From NCBI RefSeq assembly GCF_900110765.1, contig NZ_FOEO01000051.1, positions 1 through 36,912 of the forward strand: 36,912 nucleotides of DNA, given 5' to 3'. The notes beneath the pieces are model-generated. The model searched no databases. It had not been told where the DNA came from and saw only the letters and a list, made by a program, of their open reading frames with translations. The stretch's first letter is position 1. Every line of letters starts with the position of its first letter. Source of the stretch: Pseudomonas sp. NFACC02 (GTDB taxonomy: Bacteria > Pseudomonadota > Gammaproteobacteria > Pseudomonadales > Pseudomonadaceae). Both the position numbers and the translations under genes were made by a program. Of this stretch, positions 1-11,127 are shown piece after piece.

Positions 1-69
1 GCGAGGAGCGTTAGCTCCAGCCAGCGCTGTTCATATGCGCGACAGTCCAGATACCGCAAATCGCGACTT

Positions 70-360
70 GGGTGCAGGCCAAACGTAGACGATGCGCAGT
101 GGGCCGAGCGGCATGGATGCCGCGAGAGCGCCGTCAGGGCATGGATGCCCGTTCGGCGCGGGCCCACGGAGCGTCGTCGGAGTGCGGGTACCCGACGAAC
201 GAGGGCCAAACCAGAAGCCGGGCACTTTTGGTTACTTTTGGTGCCTTTTCAAAAGTGACCCGCCGGAGGGGCGGAAAGGTGAATCGGCGCCACTCGAGAA
301 AATGGATCTGCTCACAATCCCAACGCCATACCCATACCCAGCAAACCCACCCACCGCGAA
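70..360. repeat. Dispersed Pseudomonas intergenic repeat (non-coding)
   Basis: This stretch has no convincing gene. It contains two near-identical palindromes built on GGCATGGATGCC (110-121 and 137-150), a run of T-rich near-repeats ACTTTTGGT (about 219-240), and then CTTTTCAAAAGTGACCCGCC. I recall very similar blocks in many intergenic regions of pseudomonads, where they generate spurious short proteins in two frames. Open frames exist on both strands but have no ribosome-binding site and low-complexity products. The sequence may form RNA structure at the 3' side of the thiolase gene. The repeat identity rests on memory; the palindromes are seen directly. Confidence 0.5.
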
Positions 361-380
361 CGTCAAAAACTAAAATGCGC

Positions 381-432
381 CTGATTTTACTGCCAGTGCC
401 CGGCAGATCGCGGGACGAGCCACGCTCCGCCC
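381..432. repeat. Degenerate single REP element
   Basis: The block GATTTTACTGCC...GCAGATCGCGGGAC followed by GAGCCACGCTCC matches, with few changes, the right arm of the REP pair at 8861-8995 (GATTTTGCTGCC...GCAGATCGCGGGAC, AAGCCACGCTCC). It is therefore a single, slightly decayed member of the same family. It lies 30 bases beyond the 3' end of the thiolase gene, a typical REP position. Confidence 0.7.
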
Positions 433-462
433 TCCGGGCAGAAGCGGGCTTTGTATGCTGTG

Positions 463-1641
<1,179 letters not shown>

Positions 1642-1774
1642 GGTACGAGTCCTCACTGTTGTTGGTTTTGGCGTCGAGACCCGCTTGAAAGCCGAAAAGA
1701 AGACGGTCCGGACAGCGGAATCAAGGGCGCACATGGTGGCATGAATGACGGCGCCATTGTAGGAGCGCGTAGCT

Positions 1775-2644
1775 TCACACCACACCCATCCTTCGTCTGG
1801 CGCGATGAACCGAGGCATTGCGCACGGCCCAGCGCAGAACGGGTGCGGTGCGGTTCACGCCCAGGCGGATCAGCGAGCGCTTGAACTCGCTCATCCGGAT
1901 ACCAAACAGGCCGCTGGCCCAGACGGGCAACAACTCGATCCCGGCCTGCATCATCAGGCTGCCCATCGGCCTGGCCATACGACTGGGTGCAGGCGCGCCC
2001 TGAAGAATGCGTAGCACTTCGCGTGTTCGCTCATCGCACATCAACTGAGGGCGCATGCGTTCCAGGTACTGCGCAATGGCATGTGTCGATCGAGGTACGT
2101 CGCGCGCGCCGAGGCGTTCGGCGACCAGCGCGGTTTCGGCGTAGTACCGATCCTGCTCATCAAGCGGCAGCGCCGGGTTCAGGTAGCGCAAATGTGCCGA
2201 CATGAAACTGCTCACCTCCGCCACATGCACCCACGTCAGAAGCTGCGGATCGTCAGCGGTATAACGGCTGCCGTCCGGCGCGATCCCGCTGATCTGCGAA
2301 TGAATGTTGCGCACCTTGTCGATCAGCCAGTTGGCGTCGTGGGTCGAGCCAAAGGTCGTACCGGAGATGAACTGCCCGGTCCGCCGTAGACGGCCGAGCA
2401 TGTCGTCACGAAAATTGGAGTGGTCCCACACCCCGGCCAGCACACGCGGGTGCAGCATCTGCAGCATCAAGGCGCAGATGCCGCCGATCAGCATGCTGGG
2501 AAAATCTCCGTGCACCTGCCAGCACACAGCCTGCGGCCCGAACAGACCGGGATCACCCTTGGGGTTCTCCATGTCCAGTTGACCCAGTGCCAGACCGGTC
2601 ATGCTCATGACCTGGGTTTCGATGCGTGTGCGGATGAATTCCAT
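1775..2644 (-). CDS. Oxygenase MpaB family protein (DUF2236)
   Basis: A 289-residue protein of the DUF2236/MpaB family. Relatives include the rubber oxygenase Lcp, in which conserved histidines bind heme b. Visible here are an N-terminal segment around HPRVLAG (H65) and H75, a central HVAEVSSFMSAH block, and a basic C-terminus. There is no signal peptide, so it is probably cytosolic. The start is the only suitable ATG; the Shine-Dalgarno sequence is weak. It sits between acs and the thiolase on the same strand, with REP palindromes separating it from acs, so it is probably transcribed separately. Most bacterial members are uncharacterised, and a substrate cannot be assigned. Confidence 0.82.
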   Translation of the reverse strand: MEFIRTRIETQVMSMTGLALGQLDMENPKGDPGLFGPQAVCWQVHGDFPSMLIGGICALMLQMLHPRVLAGVWDHSNFRDDMLGRLRRTGQFISGTTFGSTHDANWLIDKVRNIHSQISGIAPDGSRYTADDPQLLTWVHVAEVSSFMSAHLRYLNPALPLDEQDRYYAETALVAERLGARDVPRSTHAIAQYLERMRPQLMCDERTREVLRILQGAPAPSRMARPMGSLMMQAGIELLPVWASGLFGIRMSEFKRSLIRLGVNRTAPVLRWAVRNASVHRARRRMGVV

Positions 2645-2692
2645 CGCTACTCAATTAAATTGTCTGACGCCTGTATGGCTTGCGTCCCAGGA

Positions 2693-2783
2693 GTGTAGGA
2701 GCCGGCTTGCTGGCGAATGCGGTCAATCAGCCACCTTCTCAGGCACTGATCTACCGCATTCGCCAGCAAGCCGGCTCCTACAC
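2693..2783. repeat. REP pair: perfect 31-bp inverted repeat
   Basis: The arm at 2693-2723 (starting GTGTAGGAGCCGGCTTGC) is the exact reverse complement of 2753-2783, with a 29-base spacer. This is the typical pseudomonad REP layout, two REPs in opposite orientation forming a BIME-like unit. It lies 38 bases beyond the acs stop codon, where it could stabilise or help end the acs transcript. Confidence 0.9.
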
Positions 2784-2820
2784 GTTCGCGCTATGCCGCC
2801 AATAGACCAGGGGGCCTGAT

Positions 2821-4758
<1,938 letters not shown>

Positions 4759-4844
4759 GGCGTCTCCTGTTTTTCTTGTGGGCACGTTATGACATCAGAG
4801 TCGTTGGCATCCTCAGGGTTCAGGATCACGGCTCATCACCTTTG

Positions 4845-4927
4845 CAGGCGTGAGCTTGCTAGCGATGGGGCTGTCTGTTCTGCATTCATGTCTGACACAG
4901 CGATCGCGAGCACGCTCACGCCCACAG
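4845..4927. repeat. Imperfect REP pair upstream of acs
   Basis: The arm at 4845-4870 contains GGCGTGAGCTTGCTAGCGAT. The reverse complement of 4899-4927 contains GGCGTGAGCGTGCTCGCGAT. They differ at two positions and face each other across about 28 bases. The core resembles REP sequences of the P. syringae/fluorescens lineage but differs from the other two REP types in this window. It sits between the acs start and the pgi terminator. Confidence 0.72.
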
Positions 4928-4943
4928 CTGCAGCCTAAACACA

Positions 4944-4981
4944 GAAAAAAACCCGCCGCCTCTTGCGAGGGGGCGGGTTTC
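4944..4981 (-). terminator. Rho-independent terminator of pgi
   Basis: Read on the minus strand, a GC-rich stem (AAACCCGCC paired with GGCGGGTTT across a CTCGCAAGAG region) ends in a run of seven T residues. It begins 22 bases after the pgi stop codon. Confidence 0.9.
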
Positions 4982-5002
4982 GAGGTGTTGCCTCAGGCAG
5001 GA

Positions 5003-6667
5003 TCAGCCGCGGTGACGACCGCGGAAGTAATTGATCAAGCCTTGGGTCGAAGCGTCCTCGGCCGGGGTTTCTTCAGAGCCAACAAGGCGGCTGTAGACGC
5101 CCTTGCCGAGTTCTTTACCCAGTTCCACGCCCCACTGATCGAAAGCGTTGGTGCCCCAGACCACGCTCTGGACGAACACTTTGTGCTCGTAGAGGGCGAC
5201 GAGTGCACCCAGGCGACGAGGGCTGATGCGCTCGCAGACGATGGTGTTGCTCGGACGGTTGCCCGGAATGACCTTGTGCGGCGCGACACGCTGCACTTCT
5301 TCCTCCGGCATGCCCTTGGTACGCAGCTCGGCTTCCGCTTCCGCGCGGGTTTTACCCAGCATCAACGCCTGGCTCTGCGACAGGCAGTTGGCGTACAGCC
5401 ATTGGTGATGGTCGGACACCGGGTTGAAGCTGACGATCGGGACGATGAAGTCGGCCGGAATCAGTTGGGTGCCCTGATGCAGCAACTGGTGATAGGCGTG
5501 CTGCCCGTTGCATCCCACGCCACCCCAGATCACCGGGCCGGTATCGGTTTTCACCGGCACGCCGTCCTGACGAACGCTCTTGCCGTTGGACTCCATGTCC
5601 AACTGTTGCAAGTGCTTGGTGATATTGCGCAGGTAATGGTCGTACGGCAGGATCGCGTGGCTTTGCGCGCCCCAGAAGTTGCCGTACCAGACCCCCAGCA
5701 GCGCCAGCAGGACCGGCATGTTCTCTTCGAACGGAGCGTTCTGGAAATGCTGGTCCATGGTATAGGCACCGGACAGCAGTTCCTTGAAGTTGGACATGCC
5801 GACGGCCAGCGCGATGGGCAGACCGATGGCCGACCACAGGGAGTAACGACCCCCGACCCAGTCCCACATCGGAAAGATGTTTTCTTCGCGAATACCGAAC
5901 GCCACGGCGGCGGCGTTATTGCTCGACACCGCAATGAAGTGACGATACAGCTCGGCTTCCGAACCACCCTGAGCCAGGTACCAGGCGCGAGCGGCCGTGG
6001 CGTTCTTCAGGGTTTCCAGCGTGCTGAATGTCTTGGAGGACACAATGAACAGCGTGGTTTCCGCGCGCAGCTTGCTGGTGAGCTCGTGCAGCTCGGTGCC
6101 GTCGATGTTCGCCAGATAGTGGCAGCGAACGCCTTTCTGCGCGTAAGACAGCAGGGCTTCGGACACCAGCTCGGGGCCCAGGAACGAGCCACCAATGCCG
6201 ATGTTGACCACGTCCGTGATCGGCTTTTCGGTGTAGCCGCGCCACAGGCCATCGTGAATGCGGCCGACCAGGTCGGTGATCTGGTTCAGGACCTTGTGGA
6301 CTTCCGGCATCACGTTGGTGCCGTTGACCATCAACTTGTCGCCCACCGGACGGCGCAGTGCGGTGTGCAGCGCCGGGCGGTTTTCCGATGCGTTGACCGG
6401 CTCGCCGTCGTACTGAGCCTTGATCGCGTCTTTGAGCCCGACTTCATTCGCCAGGTTGACCAGCAACTGGCGTGTCTCGGCGGTGATCAGGTTTTTCGAG
6501 TAATCGAGAAACAGCCCGCTGCTGCTAAGGGTGAATTCACTGAAACGCTGCGGGTCTTCGTTGAACGCCTCGCGCATGCTGAAATTCTGCATGGCTTTGC
6601 GGTGATCGGTGAGCGCCTGCCAGGCGGGCAGGGTGGTGACGTCATGAGGAGTGCGGTAGTACGCCAT
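5003..6667 (-). CDS. pgi: Glucose-6-phosphate isomerase
   Basis: Cytosolic enzyme interconverting glucose 6-phosphate and fructose 6-phosphate. In pseudomonads, which lack a full Embden-Meyerhof route, it mainly feeds fructose 6-phosphate back into the Entner-Doudoroff cycle or toward polysaccharide. The 554-residue protein carries the family signature DWVGGRYSLWS and the C-terminal GTNAFDQWGVELGK block. The ATG at 6667 gives the conserved N-terminus MAYYRTPHDVT; AAGGA lies about 11 bases upstream. A 13-codon extension is open but not conserved-looking. A strong terminator follows. In PAO1 panD separates this gene from panC; here only a 284-base gap is present. Confidence 0.97.
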   Translation of the reverse strand: MAYYRTPHDVTTLPAWQALTDHRKAMQNFSMREAFNEDPQRFSEFTLSSSGLFLDYSKNLITAETRQLLVNLANEVGLKDAIKAQYDGEPVNASENRPALHTALRRPVGDKLMVNGTNVMPEVHKVLNQITDLVGRIHDGLWRGYTEKPITDVVNIGIGGSFLGPELVSEALLSYAQKGVRCHYLANIDGTELHELTSKLRAETTLFIVSSKTFSTLETLKNATAARAWYLAQGGSEAELYRHFIAVSSNNAAAVAFGIREENIFPMWDWVGGRYSLWSAIGLPIALAVGMSNFKELLSGAYTMDQHFQNAPFEENMPVLLALLGVWYGNFWGAQSHAILPYDHYLRNITKHLQQLDMESNGKSVRQDGVPVKTDTGPVIWGGVGCNGQHAYHQLLHQGTQLIPADFIVPIVSFNPVSDHHQWLYANCLSQSQALMLGKTRAEAEAELRTKGMPEEEVQRVAPHKVIPGNRPSNTIVCERISPRRLGALVALYEHKVFVQSVVWGTNAFDQWGVELGKELGKGVYSRLVGSEETPAEDASTQGLINYFRGRHRG

Positions 6668-6951
6668 CGCTGCGGGTTTCCTTGTACTTGAACTGCCTTT
6701 GGACACTGAAAAGCCAGGGCGGGATCGAATGCATGCGTTCTCCGAAGCCTAACCCCCGGACGCGCCGATGTCTGCGCCTTGTCTTACCTTTGCTCGGTAC
6801 TTTTTCTCACAGGGTACTGTCGATCAGACTCAGGCGACCTGTACCGCTATGGCATTGCTCGTGTGGCTAAGTTCATTGCCCGAACCCTTTTCGAGCAAGC
6901 GCGGGCTCAGGCCAGTGAGCATAGTTGCGAATCACTGGCACGTGCGGCCTG

Positions 6952-7803
6952 TCATTCCTTGGCGAGGTGCAGATTGTCGATCAAGCGTGTCTTGCCCAGG
7001 AATGCGGCGCCGAGTACCACCAGATCATGGTCATCAGGGGTTGCGGGACGCAGGGTCACGGCCTGACGAATCTCCAGATAGTCAGGGCGAAAGCCTGCGG
7101 CTTCGAGCGCTTTCTTGCCGTCGGCCAGCAGTTGCGCGTGGTTCTGTTCGCCGTTGTGAAGGGCGTCGCCGATGTGCTTGATCACGCGATATAGCGCAGG
7201 CGCGGCTGCGCGCTCAGCTTCGGTCAAATAGCCATTGCGCGAGGACAGCGCCAGACCGTCAGCGGCGCGAACCGTGGGTTCGCCGATGATCTGGATCGGC
7301 ATGTTCAGGTCACGCACCAGCGCACTGACCACCGCCAGTTGCTGGAAGTCCTTCTGGCCAAAAATCGCGATGTCAGGCTGAACCATGTTGAACAGCTTGC
7401 TGACGACCGTGGACACGCCGTCGAAATGGCCTGGCCGACTCCCGCCGCACAGCCCTTCGGAGACGACCGGCACGCGGACGAGGGTCTGATCGGCCATGCC
7501 GTGGGGATACATTTCTTCCACCGTTGGCGTGAACAGCAAATGGCAACCGGCCTGCAAGAGCTTTTCCTGATCGGCAGCCAGCGTCCGGGGGTAGGTCGCC
7601 AGGTCTTCATTGGGACCGAACTGCAGCGGATTGACGAAGATGCTCGCCACCACGAAATCGGCGCGTTGGGCGGCCTTGGTGACCAGTGCGGTGTGGCCGC
7701 TGTGCAGATTGCCCATGGTGGGCACCAGCGCGATACGTTTGCCTTCGCTGCGGGCGCGTGCGACGGCGGCGCGCAGCTCGCGCACGGTTTTAACTGTGTT
7801 CAT
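6952..7803 (-). CDS. panC: Pantothenate synthetase
   Basis: Cytosolic ATP-dependent ligase joining pantoate and beta-alanine to give pantothenate, the coenzyme A precursor. The 283-residue protein shows the nucleotidyl-transferase HxGH motif in PTMGNLHSGH near the N-terminus and the SSRNGYL block typical of PanC. Its ATG overlaps the panB stop in an ATGA arrangement (7800-7803), implying translational coupling. The beta-alanine source would normally be PanD, but no panD lies downstream in this window. Confidence 0.97.
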   Translation of the reverse strand: MNTVKTVRELRAAVARARSEGKRIALVPTMGNLHSGHTALVTKAAQRADFVVASIFVNPLQFGPNEDLATYPRTLAADQEKLLQAGCHLLFTPTVEEMYPHGMADQTLVRVPVVSEGLCGGSRPGHFDGVSTVVSKLFNMVQPDIAIFGQKDFQQLAVVSALVRDLNMPIQIIGEPTVRAADGLALSSRNGYLTEAERAAAPALYRVIKHIGDALHNGEQNHAQLLADGKKALEAAGFRPDYLEIRQAVTLRPATPDDHDLVVLGAAFLGKTRLIDNLHLAKE

Positions 7804-8600
7804 GCCGAGAACCCGTGTTCTGGAGCGGGGAAGCTGACGTCTTTGACGGCGCTGACGTACGCCGCGATGGCGGACGGGATATCAGGCTGACCGGTCATGA
7901 AGTTCTTCACGAACTTGGGCATACGGCCACTGATCGACAGGCCCAGCATGTCATGCAACACCAGGACCTGGCCGTCGGTGGCGCTCCCCGCGCCAATGCC
8001 GATCACCGGAATCTTCACGGCGTGGGTAATCTCCTGTGCCAGATCGCTTGGCACGCACTCCAGCAGAATCATCGCGGCACCGGCCTGTTCCAGCGTGATG
8101 GCATCGGCGCGCATCTGTCGCGCTTGCGCTTCCTGACGGCCCTGCACTTTGTAGCCGCCCAGTACGTTCACGGCCTGAGGGGTCAGCCCCATGTGCGCGC
8201 ACACCGGGATACCGCGCTCGGCCAGCAGACGAATCGAATCACCCAGCCAGGCCGCGCCCTCGATCTTGATCATGTGCGCACCGGCCTGCATCAGCGTCGC
8301 GCAGTTGGCAAATGTCTGCTCGGCAGTGGCATAGGACATGAAAGGCAGATCAGCGAGGATCATGGCGCCCTGGTTTCCACGTTTGACGCTGGCGACGTGG
8401 TAAGCCATGTCGGCCGTGGTGACCGGCAGCGTGCTGTCATGCCCCTGCAGGACCATCCCCAGCGAATCGCCGACCAGCAACACTTCAACGCCGGCCTGGC
8501 TGGCGGTGTGGGCGAACGTTGCGTCGTAGCAGGTGAGCATGGTGATTTTTTCACCTTTCTGCTTCAACCCCAGCAGAGACGTAACCGTGATATCTGGCAT
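7800..8600 (-). CDS. panB: 3-methyl-2-oxobutanoate hydroxymethyltransferase
   Basis: First committed enzyme of pantothenate synthesis: it transfers a hydroxymethyl group from methylene-tetrahydrofolate to 2-ketoisovalerate, giving ketopantoate. The product is 266 residues. The sequence LTCYDATFAHTASQAGV and the LLVGDSLGMVLQGHDSTLP metal/substrate-binding region are diagnostic. The ATG at 8600 has AGGAC upstream and gives the usual N-terminus; the frame is open to 8771, but that extension looks non-coding. It is the first gene of a panB-panC operon. Its substrate comes from the IlvI-IlvH-IlvC pathway, also encoded in this window. Confidence 0.96.
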   Translation of the reverse strand: MPDITVTSLLGLKQKGEKITMLTCYDATFAHTASQAGVEVLLVGDSLGMVLQGHDSTLPVTTADMAYHVASVKRGNQGAMILADLPFMSYATAEQTFANCATLMQAGAHMIKIEGAAWLGDSIRLLAERGIPVCAHMGLTPQAVNVLGGYKVQGRQEAQARQMRADAITLEQAGAAMILLECVPSDLAQEITHAVKIPVIGIGAGSATDGQVLVLHDMLGLSISGRMPKFVKNFMTGQPDIPSAIAAYVSAVKDVSFPAPEHGFSA

Positions 8601-9076
8601 GAAAAAGTCCTCATTCAGGCGCTGTGAATACGACGGCGAGCACGCGTGATTCATTCTGCAAACGCAGGCACATCGTCGTTTCGCGATGTTTGCAAAGACC
8701 TGTTTGGCGCCTATGGGCCGGTAGTCCGGCTTCGGGACGCTTATCTTCGTGAGGAGGGGGCGGGAAGTCAATTCCGGGTGTTACCGGTTTGAGCAGGATG
8801 TTACCGGAGGGTAACGGCTGCCGGGCCTATGTCAGAACCATGCTGAGCGTAATGTCGAACTGTAGGAGCGTGGCTTGTCCCGCGATCTGCCGGGAACCGG
8901 CAGCAAAACCGATGCATGCGGCGTGTCAGGTACAACCAAGTCGCCTGATTTTGCTGCCGCTGCGCGCAGATCGCGGGACAAGCCACGCTCCTACACCTTG
9001 CAGGCAGAAGCCTTCGATGAAACTGCACATGTGATTTGAGGACGACAGTTGTTACGCCCTCCGGGCTGAGGTGAGG
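8601..9076. other. panB-folK intergenic region
   Basis: No gene is visible in these 476 bases. It holds the panB upstream region, three GTTACC-type half-sites at 8780-8815 (two direct, one inverted to give GTTACC-GGAG-GGTAAC), and a REP pair (8861-8995). No clear -35/-10 pair for panB was recognised. Confidence 0.6.
8861..8995. repeat. REP pair between folK and panB
   Basis: The left arm (8861-8909, TGTAGGAGCGTGGCTTGTCC...) and right arm (8947-8995) are inverted copies differing at a few positions in the middle. The outer parts (TGTAGGAGCGTGGCTTGTCC and GCGATCTGC) match exactly. This is a different REP class from the pair at 2693-2783 and the same class as the single copy at 381-432. Confidence 0.88.
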
Positions 9077-9550
9077 CTAGAGCCGCTCAAGCCCTTCGAA
9101 CGGGCATGCGGCGAGAAGATCAACAAGCGCGCGTCCATCGGCCAGGGTGATCCCCGGCGCCAGTTCAGCCAGCGGATAGAGCACAAACGCCCGCGCCTGC
9201 ATGTGGTAATGCGGCACTTTCAGGCGGGGTTCATCGATCAGGCGATCGCCAAACAGCAGAATGTCCAGATCCAGTGTGCGAGGCCCCCAACGCTCAAGGC
9301 GTTCGCGGCCCTGATCGTTTTCGATGGCTTGCAGCGCATCCAGCAAGGCCAAAGGCTCAAGCGCGGTGTCGAGTGCAGCGACCGCATTGGTGTAACGCGG
9401 CTGGCCCGGCAGCAACGAGTCACTGGCATAAAAAGAGGAAACGCCCGACAGGGAGGTGTGCGGCAGTTGGCCCAGTGCTTTGAGCGCTTCGCGCAATTGC
9501 TCGGCGGGGGCGGCCAGGTTGCTGCCCATGCCGATGTAGACACGTTCCAT
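9077..9550 (-). CDS. folK: 6-hydroxymethyl-7,8-dihydropterin pyrophosphokinase
   Basis: Folate-pathway enzyme transferring pyrophosphate from ATP to 6-hydroxymethyl-dihydropterin. The 157-residue protein has the GMGSNL substrate-binding start and the HPPK signature RWGPRTLDLDILLFG. The ATG at 9550 gives the conserved MERVYIGMGSNL N-terminus and lies 5 bases after the pcnB stop, so the two genes are co-transcribed and probably coupled. The longer open frame upstream only overlaps the arginine-rich tail of pcnB. The link to panB next door is metabolic: PanB uses a folate cofactor. Confidence 0.95.
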   Translation of the reverse strand: MERVYIGMGSNLAAPAEQLREALKALGQLPHTSLSGVSSFYASDSLLPGQPRYTNAVAALDTALEPLALLDALQAIENDQGRERLERWGPRTLDLDILLFGDRLIDEPRLKVPHYHMQARAFVLYPLAELAPGITLADGRALVDLLAACPFEGLERL

Positions 9551-9555
9551 GCCGG

Positions 9556-10950
9556 TTATTCCGAGGCGTCCGCGCCAGCGCGCTTGCGCTTGCCGCCACC
9601 GCTGCGACGGCGCTTGCGCGGGCCTTGGCCGGTTTCGGACTTGCTGCCCAGGTCGCGGATCATGTCGCGACGACCCGCTTCGTTTGCGTCCTGGTATTCG
9701 GTCCACCAGTCGCCGAGCCCATCGGTTTCTTCGCCGGCGCTCTCACGCAGCAGCAGGAAATCGTAGCCGGCACGAAAACGCGGGTTGTCCAGCAGCAGGT
9801 CGGCGCGTTTGCCGGAGCGGCGTGGCAGGCGCTCCTGCATGTCCCAGATTTCGCGAATCGGCATGGTGAAGCGTTTCGGGATCGCGATGCGTTGGCATTG
9901 CTCGGTGATCAGCTCGTGCGCGGCTTCCTGCATGGCTGGAATCGGCGGCATGCCGCGTTCCTGCAAACGCAAAACCCGCGCCGGCAGCGCAGGCCACAGC
10001 AGCGCGGCGAACAGGAAGGCCGGTGTGACCGGTTTGTTCTGCCGCACCCGCAGATCGGTGTTGGCCAGGGCTTCGCTGATCAGCGTGTGTGTGTAAGTCG
10101 GGTTGTACTCCAGCGCCTTGGCGCTGGCCGGGAACAATGGGTCGAACAGTTCCAGGTCGACCAGCATCTCGAAGGTCGGTTCGGCGTAGCCATTGAGGAA
10201 CAGCTTTAGCACTTCTTCGAACAACCGCGCCGCCGGAATATCGCGCAGCATTGGCGCCAGCGGTCGAATCGGCGTCGCGCTGTGTTTCTCGATGCCGAAA
10301 TCCAGCTTGGCGGCAAAGCGTACCGCCCGCAGCATCCGCACCGGGTCTTCTTTATAGCGCTGCTGAGGATCGCCGATCAGCCGGATAAGGCGATTGCGGA
10401 TGTCGTGTACGCCGTTGGCGTAATCGAGCACGCGCTCGGTGACCGGGTCGTAATACAGCGCGTTGATGGTGAAGTCGCGACGTTGTGCGTCTTCTTCCAG
10501 CGTGCCGTAAACGTTGTCGCGCAGAATCCGCCCGCTCTCGTTACGTGAAGACTGGTTGCTGTCTTCGTCCTCGTCGTCCTGAGGATGGTTGGCGCGGAAA
10601 GTTGCCACTTCGATGATTTCACGCCCGAAATGGATGTGAACCAGCTTGAAACGGCGGCCGATGATACGGGCGTTGCGGAATTCCGCACGGACCTGCTCCG
10701 GCGTGGCGCTGGTCGCGACGTCGAAGTCTTTTGGCGTGATGCCCAGCATCATGTCGCGCACGCAACCGCCGACCAGGTAGGCCTGATAGCCAGCATTTTG
10801 CAGGCGTTCGACGATGCTCACCGCGTAGCGGCTGAATTGACTGCGCTGCAACGAATGCTGGCTGCTGCTGAGCACTTCAGGCGTTGTACGCGTGTGTTGC
10901 TGCGGTTTGCGCAGGGGAGAACGGAATGACTGGAACAGCTTCTTCAGCAT
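9556..10950 (-). CDS. pcnB: Poly(A) polymerase I
   Basis: Adds poly(A) tails to RNA 3' ends, promoting decay of regulatory and structured RNAs. The 464-residue product has the class II nucleotidyltransferase head (LVGGCVRDMMLGITPKDFDVAT with GG and DxD elements), an RNA-binding region after it, and a very basic C-terminal tail (RKRRRSGGGKRKR) typical of bacterial PAP rather than CCA-adding enzyme. The ATG at 10950 (MLKKLFQSFRSP) is preferred because it matches the pseudomonad N-terminus I recall, although it has no clear Shine-Dalgarno sequence; an upstream ATG at 11001 also lacks one. It is followed by folK 5 bases away, and crcZ lies upstream. Confidence 0.93.
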   Translation of the reverse strand: MLKKLFQSFRSPLRKPQQHTRTTPEVLSSSQHSLQRSQFSRYAVSIVERLQNAGYQAYLVGGCVRDMMLGITPKDFDVATSATPEQVRAEFRNARIIGRRFKLVHIHFGREIIEVATFRANHPQDDEDEDSNQSSRNESGRILRDNVYGTLEEDAQRRDFTINALYYDPVTERVLDYANGVHDIRNRLIRLIGDPQQRYKEDPVRMLRAVRFAAKLDFGIEKHSATPIRPLAPMLRDIPAARLFEEVLKLFLNGYAEPTFEMLVDLELFDPLFPASAKALEYNPTYTHTLISEALANTDLRVRQNKPVTPAFLFAALLWPALPARVLRLQERGMPPIPAMQEAAHELITEQCQRIAIPKRFTMPIREIWDMQERLPRRSGKRADLLLDNPRFRAGYDFLLLRESAGEETDGLGDWWTEYQDANEAGRRDMIRDLGSKSETGQGPRKRRRSGGGKRKRAGADASE

Positions 10951-11012
10951 GGGATGCACTGTTTGAAGGAATATTCGGCCAATTACGAAGAATGACCGCA
11001 TGATGGGCGGGG

Positions 11013-11018
11013 ATTCTA
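11013..11018 (-). promoter_or_regulatory. Possible -10 for pcnB
   Basis: On the minus strand GCTAGAATCCC contains TAGAAT, a good sigma-70 -10 hexamer, about 63 bases upstream of the pcnB ATG. No convincing -35 is present at 16-18 bases, so the call is tentative. Confidence 0.35.
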
Positions 11019-11127
11019 GCATTTAGTCGAGGGATGGTGTAGGACGCTGCGCTAAGGCAGACCTGAGGCAGGCTGAGCAGGCTTGGATGGTGGAGGGTAG
11101 GGCTTGCGGGCGGGCTTTTACTCCACA

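Noticed and set aside
4850..6691. 613-codon open frame opposite pgi
   Set aside because: Longer than pgi itself but without domains or a ribosome-binding site; codon bias of pgi leaves few stops on the opposite strand.
6668..6951. panD remnant
   Set aside because: Reading the minus strand in this gap, nothing resembling the PanD start or its Gly-Ser processing site was seen.
8601..8771. N-terminal extension of panB
   Set aside because: The conserved PanB start is at 8600 with a Shine-Dalgarno sequence; the extension is Cys/Arg-rich and not PanB-like.
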